Origin: Nocardioides sp.
GTDB lineage: Bacteria; Actinomycetota; Actinomycetes; Propionibacteriales; Nocardioidaceae
Direction: 5' to 3'
Length of the DNA: 7,160 nucleotides
Assembly: GCA_021166815.1 (NCBI GenBank)
Contig: JAJPEO010000281.1
Location: forward strand, 1 to 7,160
Positions 1-5,575 of the stretch are shown piece by piece. Every line of letters begins with the position of its first letter. Positions within the stretch are counted from its first letter, which is position 1. Below the pieces are notes generated by a model that had not been told where the DNA came from, searched no databases, and worked only from the letters and a program-made list of their open reading frames with translations. Made by a program: the position numbers and the translations under genes.

Positions 1-220
1 TGAGGGCATCCACACCGTGGGTGAGCTCATCGGTCGTTCGGAGCAGGACCTCCTCGACATCCGCAACTTCGGCGCGAAGTCGATCGACGAGGTCAAGGCC
101 AAGCTCGTCGAGATGGGTCTCTCGCTCAAGGACAGCGCGCCGGGCTTCGACCCGCACGCGGCCCTGGCGGCCTACAGCGACGACGACGACGCGTCGTACG
201 TCGAGGACGAGCAGTACTGA
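1..220 (+). CDS. rpoA: RNA polymerase alpha subunit, C-terminal end (5' partial)
   Basis: This is the last 72 codons of the alpha subunit of DNA-dependent RNA polymerase; the reading frame enters at base 2 and stops with TGA at 218-220. The visible part is the alpha C-terminal domain, which contacts UP-element DNA and activators. The segment reading [18 protein letters not shown] followed by [17 protein letters not shown] is the helix-hairpin-helix-like core. Its NFGAKS-IDE stretch aligns with E. coli alpha 294-302, keeping the Gly, Lys, Ser and Glu of the DNA-contact surface. The protein ends in an acidic tail ([14 protein letters not shown]), which is common in actinobacterial alpha subunits. 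rplQ follows 109 bp downstream on the same strand, the usual bacterial order. The N-terminal domain lies outside the window. Confidence 0.97.
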   Translation, partial: EGIHTVGELIGRSEQDLLDIRNFGAKSIDEVKAKLVEMGLSLKDSAPGFDPHAALAAYSDDDDASYVEDEQY

Positions 221-223
221 GAC

Positions 224-297
224 TGCGAGGCTCGCTCCGCTCGCACCTCAACCACCGATGAAACCGACCGGCACCCAGCCGGTCGTCTACCCGGGTA
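224..297. repeat. Inverted-repeat cluster in the rpoA-rplQ spacer
   Basis: The 109-bp spacer (221-329) holds three separate self-complementary units. TGCGAG at 224-229 pairs with CTCGCA at 240-245. CGACCGG at 265-271 pairs with CCGGTCG at 279-285, a 7-bp stem with a 7-nt loop. TACCCGGGTA at 288-297 is a perfect 10-bp palindrome. None is followed by a T run, so they are not obvious intrinsic terminators. The first unit, with its CGAGGCTCGCTCCGCTCGCA core, resembles a short extragenic repeat I recall from Nocardioides-type genomes; that is memory and has not been searched. The cluster could shape or attenuate the mRNA ahead of rplQ. Confidence 0.55.
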
Positions 298-329
298 CCT
301 GACACGGCCCGAGAGAAAGCAGGCAACTC

Positions 330-875
330 ATGCCCACCCCGAAGAAGGGCCCCCGCCTCGGCGGCAGCCCTGCCCACCAGCGCCTGATCCTGTCGAACCT
401 GGCCACGGCCCTGTTCGAGCACGGTCGGATCACCACCACCGAGACGCGTGCCCGCACGCTGCGCCCGGTGGCGGAGAAGCTCATCACCAAGGCCAAGAAG
501 GGCGACCTGCACAACCGACGCGAGGTCCTCAAGACCATCCGCGACAAGTCGGTCGTGCACACGCTCTTCACCGAGATCGCGCCGATGATGGCCGAGCGGC
601 CCGGTGGCTACACCCGCATCACCAAGATCGGCCCCCGCAAGGGTGACAACGCGCCGATGGCCGTGATCGAGCTGGTCACCGAGGCGTACAGCCCCAAGGC
701 CCCGTCGACCAAGAAGACCGAGGCTGCTGCCCCGGCTCCGGTCGAGGACGAGGCTCCCGAGGCCGAGGTCGAGGTCGAGGAGACCCAGGCCGAGGAGACC
801 GTCGAGGACGCCCCCGAGGCTGAGGAGACCGCCGAGGCGGCCGACGCCGAGCCGGCCGAGGACGACGCCAAGTGA
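330..875 (+). CDS. rplQ: 50S ribosomal protein L17 with long acidic C-terminal tail
   Basis: L17 is a component of the large ribosomal subunit. The 181-aa product has the L17 core at about residues 1-120: it starts [12 protein letters not shown], then [40 protein letters not shown] and the C-terminal [23 protein letters not shown] block. From about residue 121 a low-complexity Ala/Glu/Pro tail follows, with 22 acidic residues among positions 131-181. E. coli L17 is about 127 aa, so the tail is an addition; long acidic tails are common on actinobacterial L17. The ATG at 330 is fixed by the conserved N-terminus and is preceded by a weak AGCAGG ribosome site six bases upstream. It is probably co-transcribed with rpoA, and a strong hairpin follows 17 bp after the stop. 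Confidence 0.97.
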   Translation: MPTPKKGPRLGGSPAHQRLILSNLATALFEHGRITTTETRARTLRPVAEKLITKAKKGDLHNRREVLKTIRDKSVVHTLFTEIAPMMAERPGGYTRITKIGPRKGDNAPMAVIELVTEAYSPKAPSTKKTEAAAPAPVEDEAPEAEVEVEETQAEETVEDAPEAEETAEAADAEPAEDDAK

Positions 876-892
876 GCTGACCCCGAGTCGCA

Positions 893-935
893 CCACGGGC
901 CCGCTTCCCCCAGGGGGAGCGGGCCCGTGGCATTT
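893..935 (+). terminator. Intrinsic terminator-like hairpin after rplQ
   Basis: Bases 893-909 pair with 914-930 to form a 17-bp, very GC-rich stem (one G-T pair at 906/917) with a 4-base loop at 910-913. It is followed on the plus strand by CATTT, a very short T tract. It sits between the convergent ends of rplQ (875) and pssA (950), so it may end transcription from both sides. The minus-strand exit has no T run, so termination of pssA transcripts would rely on the stem alone or on Rho. Confidence 0.8.
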
Positions 936-949
936 CGCGTCTGGTGGCC

Positions 950-1873
950 TCAGGCGTCGGCGGGCGTGGCCTCGGGGTCGTCGACGCCGACCAGCGCCGG
1001 CAGGAACACCGAGGGCATGCGCGTGCGCGGGGGCGCGACCGAGTCCGGGCCCAGGAGGGCCTTGCGCAGCGGGGCGGTGAGCCAGCCGAGGGGAGCGGTG
1101 AGGACGTAGCCGTACGCGACGACCAGGCCGGTGGCGCCCGGGGCCACCGCCAGCCCGGCTGCGATGCCGCCCAGGGCGAGCAGCAGGGGCAGGCGGGGTC
1201 CCTGGGGGCTCAGCAGGCTCCGGAAGGAGCGGAAGCGCACGTTGGAGGCCATGAGCAGGGCAGGCAGGACGCTCAGCGCGACGGGCAGCACCATGTCGGG
1301 CCCGATGTTGGCCGTCTCGAGGGCGAAGATCGTGGCCACGGGCACCCCGGCGGCGCCGGGGCTGGGCAGGCCGATGAAGTAGCGCTTGTCCGCGAGGGAG
1401 TCGACGGTGACGTTGAAGCGGGCGAGCCGGAAGGCGGCGCAGGCCAGCCACAGGAACGCCAGCGCCCACGCCAGGGTGGGCCAGTCGCTGAGCATCCACG
1501 TGTAGACCAGGACCGCCGGGGCGAGCCCGAAGGAGATCAGGTCGGCCATGGAGTCCAGCTGGACGCCGAACGGGGTCGTGGCGCCCACGAGGCGTGCCAG
1601 CGCCCCGTCGCACATGTCGAGCGCGACGGAGGCCGCGAGCAGGGCTGCCGCCCAGACGTGGTCGCCCTGGAAGGCCAGCAGCACCGCGGAGAACCCGCAG
1701 AACAGGTTGAGCACCGTGAACAGGCTGGGAGACACCACGCGCAGCCGCTCGCGCGGCCCCACCTGGCGCAGGCTGACGACGGAGGCACCGGTGGGGGAGA
1801 CCAGCCGGAAGCGGTTGCGTCGCGGGCGGCGCCCGCGGAGCCGCCTGCGCGGCTCTGTGTCGGTCACGTCCAT
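950..1873 (-). CDS. pssA: CDP-diacylglycerol-serine O-phosphatidyltransferase
   Basis: This integral membrane enzyme joins CDP-diacylglycerol and L-serine to give phosphatidylserine and CMP. The 307-aa product carries the complete CDP-alcohol phosphatidyltransferase signature D86-x2-D89-G90-x2-A93-R94-x8-G103-x3-D107-x3-D111, whose aspartates bind the catalytic metals and the CDP group. A basic N-terminus (Arg-rich, residues 9-22) precedes several hydrophobic segments, roughly 50-67, 72-87, 112-150 and 190-260. The C-terminus (about 278-307) is polar. It lies downstream of psd in the same strand and its ATG is 10 bp upstream of the psd stop, so translation is probably coupled; no good ribosome site precedes it. 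The assignment to serine rather than another alcohol rests mainly on pairing with psd and on the serine-transferase-like VVSPSLFTVLNLFCGFSA segment. Confidence 0.92.
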   Translation of the reverse strand: MDVTDTEPRRRLRGRRPRRNRFRLVSPTGASVVSLRQVGPRERLRVVSPSLFTVLNLFCGFSAVLLAFQGDHVWAAALLAASVALDMCDGALARLVGATTPFGVQLDSMADLISFGLAPAVLVYTWMLSDWPTLAWALAFLWLACAAFRLARFNVTVDSLADKRYFIGLPSPGAAGVPVATIFALETANIGPDMVLPVALSVLPALLMASNVRFRSFRSLLSPQGPRLPLLLALGGIAAGLAVAPGATGLVVAYGYVLTAPLGWLTAPLRKALLGPDSVAPPRTRMPSVFLPALVGVDDPEATPADA

Positions 1874-2514
1874 CGGCCGAGGACGCTCTCGCCGGCCACG
1901 ACCCGGGCGCCGGCCTCGACGGTCAGCGTGACCGACGGCGGCACGAACACGTCCATGCGGGAGCCGAACTTCATCACGCCGATGCGCTGGCCGGTGACCG
2001 TGACGTCACCGGGCTTGACCCGGGTGACGACGCGGCGCGCCATCAGGCCGACGATCTGGCGGTAGACCACCCGACGGGTCTCACCGCCCACCTCGCGCTC
2101 GACGGTGATGTCGGAGCGCTCGTTGAGGTAGGCGCTCTCGTGCTTGTAGGCGGCGAGCCACTTCCCCGGCTGGTAGGTGACGTCGGTGATGCGACCGCCG
2201 TAGGGGGCGCGGTTGATGTGGACGTCGAACAGGGACAGGAAGATGCTCACCTGCTGCCAGTCGCCCGCAGGGGCGACGTCGGGCTGGCCAGGGCCGGCGT
2301 ACATCACCTTGCCGTCGGCCGGGGAGACCACGACGTCGTCGCCCACGGGGCCGCGGTCCGGCGCCCGCTCGGGGTCGCGGAAGAACGTGGTCACCGCCAC
2401 GGGCAGCACGCCCAGGGCGGCTCCCAGTCGGCGTCGTCCGGTGGCGACGGCGACGAGGGCGGGGATCGAGGCGATGGCGGCCGCGGGGGCACCGGCGCGG
2501 TCGACGGAGATCAT
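1864..2514 (-). CDS. psd: Phosphatidylserine decarboxylase proenzyme, short type
   Basis: This pyruvoyl enzyme converts phosphatidylserine to phosphatidylethanolamine at the membrane. The 216-aa proenzyme matches the short (archaeal/actinobacterial) class. It has a hydrophobic N-terminal stretch at about 9-43, FFRDPER at 44-50, SPADG at 64-68 and DVHINRAP at 97-104. The self-cleavage site is KFGSRMDVFVP, with cleavage expected between G184 and S185, so S185 becomes the pyruvoyl group of the alpha chain. D67, H99 and S185 correspond to the Asp-His-Ser autocleavage triad known in E. coli Psd. The ATG at 2512-2514 has a GAAAGG ribosome site 10 bases upstream. It is the first gene of a psd-pssA operon supplying consecutive steps in reverse order, and it diverges from the sugar kinase across a 98-bp spacer. 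Confidence 0.95.
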   Translation of the reverse strand: MISVDRAGAPAAAIASIPALVAVATGRRRLGAALGVLPVAVTTFFRDPERAPDRGPVGDDVVVSPADGKVMYAGPGQPDVAPAGDWQQVSIFLSLFDVHINRAPYGGRITDVTYQPGKWLAAYKHESAYLNERSDITVEREVGGETRRVVYRQIVGLMARRVVTRVKPGDVTVTGQRIGVMKFGSRMDVFVPPSVTLTVEAGARVVAGESVLGRWT

Positions 2515-2524
2515 GGATCGTCGG

Positions 2525-2530
2525 CCTTTC
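2525..2530 (-). promoter_or_regulatory. Ribosome binding site of psd
   Basis: The minus strand reads GAAAGG here, 10 bases before the psd ATG. It is purine-rich and complementary to the 16S 3' end, and it supports the chosen start. Confidence 0.6.
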
Positions 2531-2546
2531 GGATGGGGGAGGCGTC

Positions 2547-2552
2547 AGCGTA
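2547..2552 (-). promoter_or_regulatory. Possible -10 element for psd-pssA
   Basis: The minus strand reads TACGCT, a TANNNT match. It would start a transcript near 2540 with a leader of about 26 nt that includes the GAAAGG ribosome site. No convincing -35 lies 16-19 bp upstream, so this is weak. Confidence 0.3.
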
Positions 2553-2577
2553 CCGAGCGAACGTGGCGCGGACGGGG

Positions 2578-2612
2578 TTGTCCAGCGCGAGTCCGGCCGG
2601 TAGGACCGTCCC
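2578..2612 (+). promoter_or_regulatory. Promoter of the PfkB kinase gene, leaderless type
   Basis: TTGTCC at 2578-2583, a 17-bp spacer, then TAGGAC at 2601-2606 fits the housekeeping sigma pattern. Only six bases (CGTCCC) separate the -10 from the ATG at 2613, which puts the expected transcript start on or next to the A of the start codon. No Shine-Dalgarno sequence is present, consistent with a leaderless mRNA, a common actinobacterial arrangement. Confidence 0.6.
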
Positions 2613-3533
2613 ATGACGCTCGCGGACGTGCTCGTGGTGGGGGAGGCGCTCCTCGACGTGGTCGAGGGGTGTTCCGGTGACGTGGCCTCCCATCCCGGCG
2701 GCAGCGCCGCCAACGCCGCGGTGGCGCTGGGGCGCCTGGGCGCCGACGTCGGCCTGGCCACGTGCCTGGGCGAGGACTCGGCCGGACGCACGATCGCCGC
2801 CCATCTCGCGGGCGCCGGGGTCAGGCTGGTCGGGGACCCCTGGGTCCTGGTCCGCACGGCGACGGCGACGGCTCGCACCCGGGTCGACGGCTCCGCCGAC
2901 TACGCCTTCGACCTCGACTGGCGACCGGCCCCGGTCGACCCTGCCGGGGCGCGCGCCGTGCACGTCGGTTCGCTCGGCGCGGTCCTGGCACCGGGCGCCG
3001 ACGTGGTGCGTGAGGTCGTCCGGGGGGCGGCCGGGCGCGCGCTGGTGTCGTACGACGTCAATGCGCGGACCTCGCTGACGGGCAGCGGGCCGGAGGTCGT
3101 CGAGCGCGTGGAGCGACTGGCGGGCCTCGCCGACGTCGTCAAGGTGTCCGACGAGGACGTGGCCGACCTGTGGCCCGACCGCTCCCAGGAGGCGGCGCTG
3201 GACCGGCTGCTGGGACTCGGGGCGGGCGCGGTCGTCCTCACCCGCGGCTCGGCGGGGGCGCTGTGGCGCGACCGGGAGGGCGTGCTCGAGGTGGCGGCCG
3301 TGCCGGTGGAGGTCGCCGACACCATCGGGGCGGGCGACACGTTCGCCGCGGTGCTGCTCGACGGCCTGCTGGCGCTCGGCCGGCCATGGCCGCGCGAGGG
3401 CCTGCGGGAGGCGCTGGAGCGAGCCGCCACGGCGGCCGCGATCACCGTCTCCCGCCCGGGAGCCGACCCGCCCACCGCCGACGAGCTCAGGCGGGCGGTC
3501 GCCAGTCGGGACGACGACCGAGGAACGCCATGA
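2613..3533 (+). CDS. PfkB/ribokinase-family carbohydrate kinase (fructokinase-like)
   Basis: This is a cytosolic ATP-dependent kinase of the PfkB (ribokinase) superfamily, 306 aa, close to the usual family length. Signature 1 is at 29-43 (GGSAANAAVALGRLG). Signature 2 is at 236-244 (DTIGAGDTF), where D242 is the catalytic base and the GAGD loop forms the anion hole. Other family landmarks are YDVNAR at 147-152, KVSDED at 167-172 and the ATP-site strand VVLTRGSAGALW at 208-219. The YDxNxR motif and overall pattern resemble fructokinases, but the sugar substrate cannot be fixed from sequence. It is a single gene transcribed away from psd, with a leaderless-type promoter, and its last 47 bp overlap the convergent downstream gene. 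The ATG at 2613 is favoured by the promoter spacing and by the immediate start of the first beta strand. Confidence 0.92.
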   Translation: MTLADVLVVGEALLDVVEGCSGDVASHPGGSAANAAVALGRLGADVGLATCLGEDSAGRTIAAHLAGAGVRLVGDPWVLVRTATATARTRVDGSADYAFDLDWRPAPVDPAGARAVHVGSLGAVLAPGADVVREVVRGAAGRALVSYDVNARTSLTGSGPEVVERVERLAGLADVVKVSDEDVADLWPDRSQEAALDRLLGLGAGAVVLTRGSAGALWRDREGVLEVAAVPVEVADTIGAGDTFAAVLLDGLLALGRPWPREGLREALERAATAAAITVSRPGADPPTADELRRAVASRDDDRGTP

Positions 3534-4077
3534 GCTTCTCGGTCTCGGTGGCGTCGTCGGCGACCGGTTGCTGCTGACCGAACTGGCCCGACTCCCGCAG
3601 CATGGGTTCGATGCCCTTCATCCCGGCGTGCATCGCGCGGCTGGTCCCCTCGTCGAGGCTGTCGTCCTGCCCGCTGGCCCGGGCCAGGTCCCAGGTGTGC
3701 ATGTAGACGTCGGGGAGGTAGAAGCGCTCGAGGACCTCGTCGGTGCGGCTGTCGCCGGCCATCCGGGTGTGGAGGACCTCGCCGGCGGCGGCGTCGTCCT
3801 CCAGCAGGGCCTGGACCGAGGCGGCGTGGGCCTCCCAGGCGCCGACCGGGTCCTCGTCGACCGAGGGCAGGTCCGGGAAGCCGTACGTCGAGCCCTGCGA
3901 GCGCAGCAGGCCCACCGGCCACTCGACGAGGTGGCGCACGACGTCGCGGGCCTGCCACTCCTGCACCGGCGTGGGGGCGTCCCAGTCGGTGGTGCCGCGC
4001 ACGACGGCCCCGAAGGCCTCGGCCCACGCGCGGTGCTGCTCGGCGATGGGCGATGACGACTGCTCGGCGCTGGTCAT
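3487..4077 (-). CDS. TIGR03086-like metal-binding protein (DinB / maleylpyruvate isomerase N-terminal fold)
   Basis: The 196-aa protein resembles the mycothiol-dependent maleylpyruvate isomerase N-terminal domain, a DinB-like four-helix bundle. The N-terminal part reads HRAWAEAFGAVVRG, then DWDAPTPVQEWQARDVVRHLVEW at about 31-53. The second hallmark is the segment 121-134, LPDVYMHTWDLARA. H49, D123 and H127 are the likely metal ligands by comparison with the His-x(n)-Glu/Asp-x3-His triad of this fold. The tail holds the typical KLMAFLGRRPDW. Members of this group are abundant in actinobacteria and mostly of unknown function; some act in thiol-dependent reactions using mycothiol. The ATG at 4077 has GAGGAG only one base upstream, too close for an ordinary ribosome site, so initiation may be unusual. 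It diverges from truA and overlaps the kinase gene at its 3' end. Confidence 0.8.
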   Translation of the reverse strand: MTSAEQSSSPIAEQHRAWAEAFGAVVRGTTDWDAPTPVQEWQARDVVRHLVEWPVGLLRSQGSTYGFPDLPSVDEDPVGAWEAHAASVQALLEDDAAAGEVLHTRMAGDSRTDEVLERFYLPDVYMHTWDLARASGQDDSLDEGTSRAMHAGMKGIEPMLRESGQFGQQQPVADDATETEKLMAFLGRRPDWRPPA

Positions 4078-4134
4078 GCTCCTCAGCGTCGCACGTGCGG
4101 CCGGCGTGGTCGAGCGTGCTGGACGACGCCCTCC

Positions 4135-4146
4135 TAGGATCGACCC
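4135..4146 (+). promoter_or_regulatory. -10 element and leaderless start region of truA
   Basis: TAGGAT at 4135-4140 is followed by six bases (CGACCC) and then the GTG start of truA at 4147. This geometry places the transcript start at the start codon, and there is no Shine-Dalgarno sequence. A clear -35 is not visible at 16-19 bp upstream. The 12 bases differ at only two positions from the equivalent module before the kinase gene at 2601-2612. Confidence 0.6.
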
Positions 4147-4983
4147 GTGCGCCTGCGACTCGACCTGTCCTACGACGGGACCGACTTCTCCGGCTGGGCG
4201 AGCCAGCCGACGCTGCGGACCGTCCAGGGCACTCTCGAGTCGGCGCTCGAGACGGCCCTGCGGGTGCCGCGGGTGCGCGTGGTGGTCGCGGGCCGCACGG
4301 ACGCGGGCGTCCACGCGCGCGGCCAGGTGGCCCACCTCGACGTCGAGCCCGAGGTGCTGGTCGCCTCCGCCGGCCGCTCTCCGGACCCGCCGCTCGCTGC
4401 CCTCGTCCGCCGACTCAACGGGATCCTGCCCCCCGACGTGAGGCTCCGGCGGGCCACCGAGGCGCCCGACGGCTTCGATGCCCGCTTCTCCGCGGTGTGG
4501 CGCCGCTACGCCTACCGGGTGGCCGACTCGCCCGAGGTCGTCGACCCGCTGGCACGCCGCCACGTCCTCGCGTGGCCCCGCCCCCTCGATGTCGACGCGA
4601 TGAACGCCGCCTCCGCCGACCTGCTGGGCCTGCGCGACTTCGCGTCGTTCTGCCGCGCGCGTGAGGGCGCCACCACGGTGCGCACGCTGAAGGAGCTGTC
4701 CTGGGCGCGCGACGACAGCGGTGTCGCCGTGGGCCGCGTGGTGGCCGACGCGTTCTGCCACAACATGGTGCGCGCGCTCGTCGGGTGCCTGCTCTCGGTC
4801 GGGGAGGGACGGCGTACGGTCCAGTGGCCGGCCGAGGTCATGGCCGGGCGGCGCCGCGACCAGGGGGTCACGGTGGTGCACGCCCACGGCCTCACGCTCG
4901 AGGAGGTCGGTTACCCCGCCGGCGCGGAGCTGGCAGCCCAGGCCGAGCGGGCCCGGGCCAGACGAGAGGCTGTCGATGACTGA
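4147..4983 (+). CDS. truA: tRNA pseudouridine(38-40) synthase TruA
   Basis: TruA isomerises uridines 38-40 in the anticodon arm of many tRNAs to pseudouridine. The 278-aa product has the N-terminal [18 protein letters not shown], the catalytic motif GRTDAGVHA at 49-57 with nucleophile D52 (E. coli D60), RRYAYRV at 119-125 with the conserved active-site Tyr121, and [11 protein letters not shown] at 213-223. Length is close to the family norm. An extra Arg/Ala-rich C-terminal helix is present (about 257-278). The GTG at 4147 is chosen because the conserved first strand begins at once and a -10 lies six bases upstream. Actinobacteria commonly have truA directly after rplQ; here about 3.3 kb intervenes. 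It is the first gene of an operon: the next start lies inside its last codons (8-bp overlap). Confidence 0.96.
   Translation: MRLRLDLSYDGTDFSGWASQPTLRTVQGTLESALETALRVPRVRVVVAGRTDAGVHARGQVAHLDVEPEVLVASAGRSPDPPLAALVRRLNGILPPDVRLRRATEAPDGFDARFSAVWRRYAYRVADSPEVVDPLARRHVLAWPRPLDVDAMNAASADLLGLRDFASFCRAREGATTVRTLKELSWARDDSGVAVGRVVADAFCHNMVRALVGCLLSVGEGRRTVQWPAEVMAGRRRDQGVTVVHAHGLTLEEVGYPAGAELAAQAERARARREAVDD
4964..4969 (+). promoter_or_regulatory. Ribosome binding site of the methyltransferase gene
   Basis: GAGAGG lies inside the truA coding end, six bases before the ATG at 4976. It decides the methyltransferase start, since the frame stays open well upstream (to at least 4721) within truA. Confidence 0.7.
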
Positions 4984-5575
4984 GCACTACTTCACCGCCG
5001 ACCCGTCGGTGCCCTTCGAGCGGGAGTCCTTCACCGCCCACGTCTGGGGGCACGAGCTCACCCTCGACAGCGGCGCCGGCGTGTTCAGCCGGGGGCACCT
5101 CGACCACGCGACCGCCGTGCTGCTGCGCGAGCTCGACGCGCCGGTGCAGGGTCGCTTCCTCGACCTCGGGTGCGGCTACGGCGTGATCGGCATCGCGATC
5201 GCCAAGGCGGTGCCGCTGTCGACGGTCTTCGGCGTCGACGTCAACGAGCGCGCGATCGTGCTGGCCAACGACAACGCGCGCGCGGCAGGAGTGGACAGCC
5301 GGTTCGTCGCCTGCCTGCCCGAGCAGCTGCCCACCGACCTGGTCTTCGACGAGATCTGGACCAACCCGCCCATCCGCATCGGCAAGGAGGCGCTCCACGA
5401 GCTGTTGCTCACCTGGCTCCCGCGCCTGGCGCCGGAGGGGCGCATGGTGAGCGTCGTCGGCAAGTTCCTCGGAGCCGACTCGCTGCAGCGCTGGCTGGGC
5501 GAGCAGGGCTGGCCCACGACCCGCCTCGCGAGCGCCAAGGGCTTCCGCGTCCTCGAGACCAGGCGCGCGTCGTGA
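4976..5575 (+). CDS. Class I SAM-dependent methyltransferase, RsmC-like (probable rRNA guanine N2-methyltransferase)
   Basis: The 199-aa protein has the Rossmann methyltransferase fold of the RsmC/RlmG group, which methylates the N2 of guanines in rRNA. Visible landmarks are [12 protein letters not shown] at 35-46 (counterpart of the GVFSRD-LD-GT segment in RsmC), SAM motif [12 protein letters not shown] at 62-72, the acidic residue D88 in FGVDVN that would hold the ribose, and the substrate-base motif TNPPIRIGK at 129-137 (NPP(Y/F/I) type). It is about the size of the C-terminal half of E. coli RsmC (343 aa) and lacks the degenerate N-terminal domain, as do many actinobacterial relatives. 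Start and stop overlap its neighbours (8 bp with truA, 4 bp with the flavoprotein), so it is likely translated by coupling. The exact target nucleotide is not shown by the sequence. Confidence 0.88.
   Translation: MTEHYFTADPSVPFERESFTAHVWGHELTLDSGAGVFSRGHLDHATAVLLRELDAPVQGRFLDLGCGYGVIGIAIAKAVPLSTVFGVDVNERAIVLANDNARAAGVDSRFVACLPEQLPTDLVFDEIWTNPPIRIGKEALHELLLTWLPRLAPEGRMVSVVGKFLGADSLQRWLGEQGWPTTRLASAKGFRVLETRRAS

Noticed and set aside
265..297. Hairpin and palindrome after rpoA as an intrinsic terminator
   Set aside because: No T tract follows either structure, and rplQ is normally co-transcribed with rpoA.
126..1613. Long minus-strand open frame of about 495 codons across rplQ and pssA
   Set aside because: It runs antisense to rplQ and in a second frame of pssA, both of which are unmistakable. 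Its product is low-complexity Arg/Gly/Leu-rich, typical of high-GC shadow frames.
944..2065. Plus-strand open frame of about 373 codons opposite pssA and psd
   Set aside because: Antisense to two well-supported genes. The product is Gln/Gly/Arg-rich and has no recognisable domain.
4721..4975. Upstream extension of the methyltransferase within truA
   Set aside because: The frame is open, but the extension is Arg/Ser-rich without homology features. The GAGAGG site and the family-like N-terminus support 4976.
5170..5571. Upstream extension of the oxidoreductase within the methyltransferase gene
   Set aside because: The extension is a shadow of the methyltransferase. The FAD motif begins three residues after the GTG at 5572, as expected.
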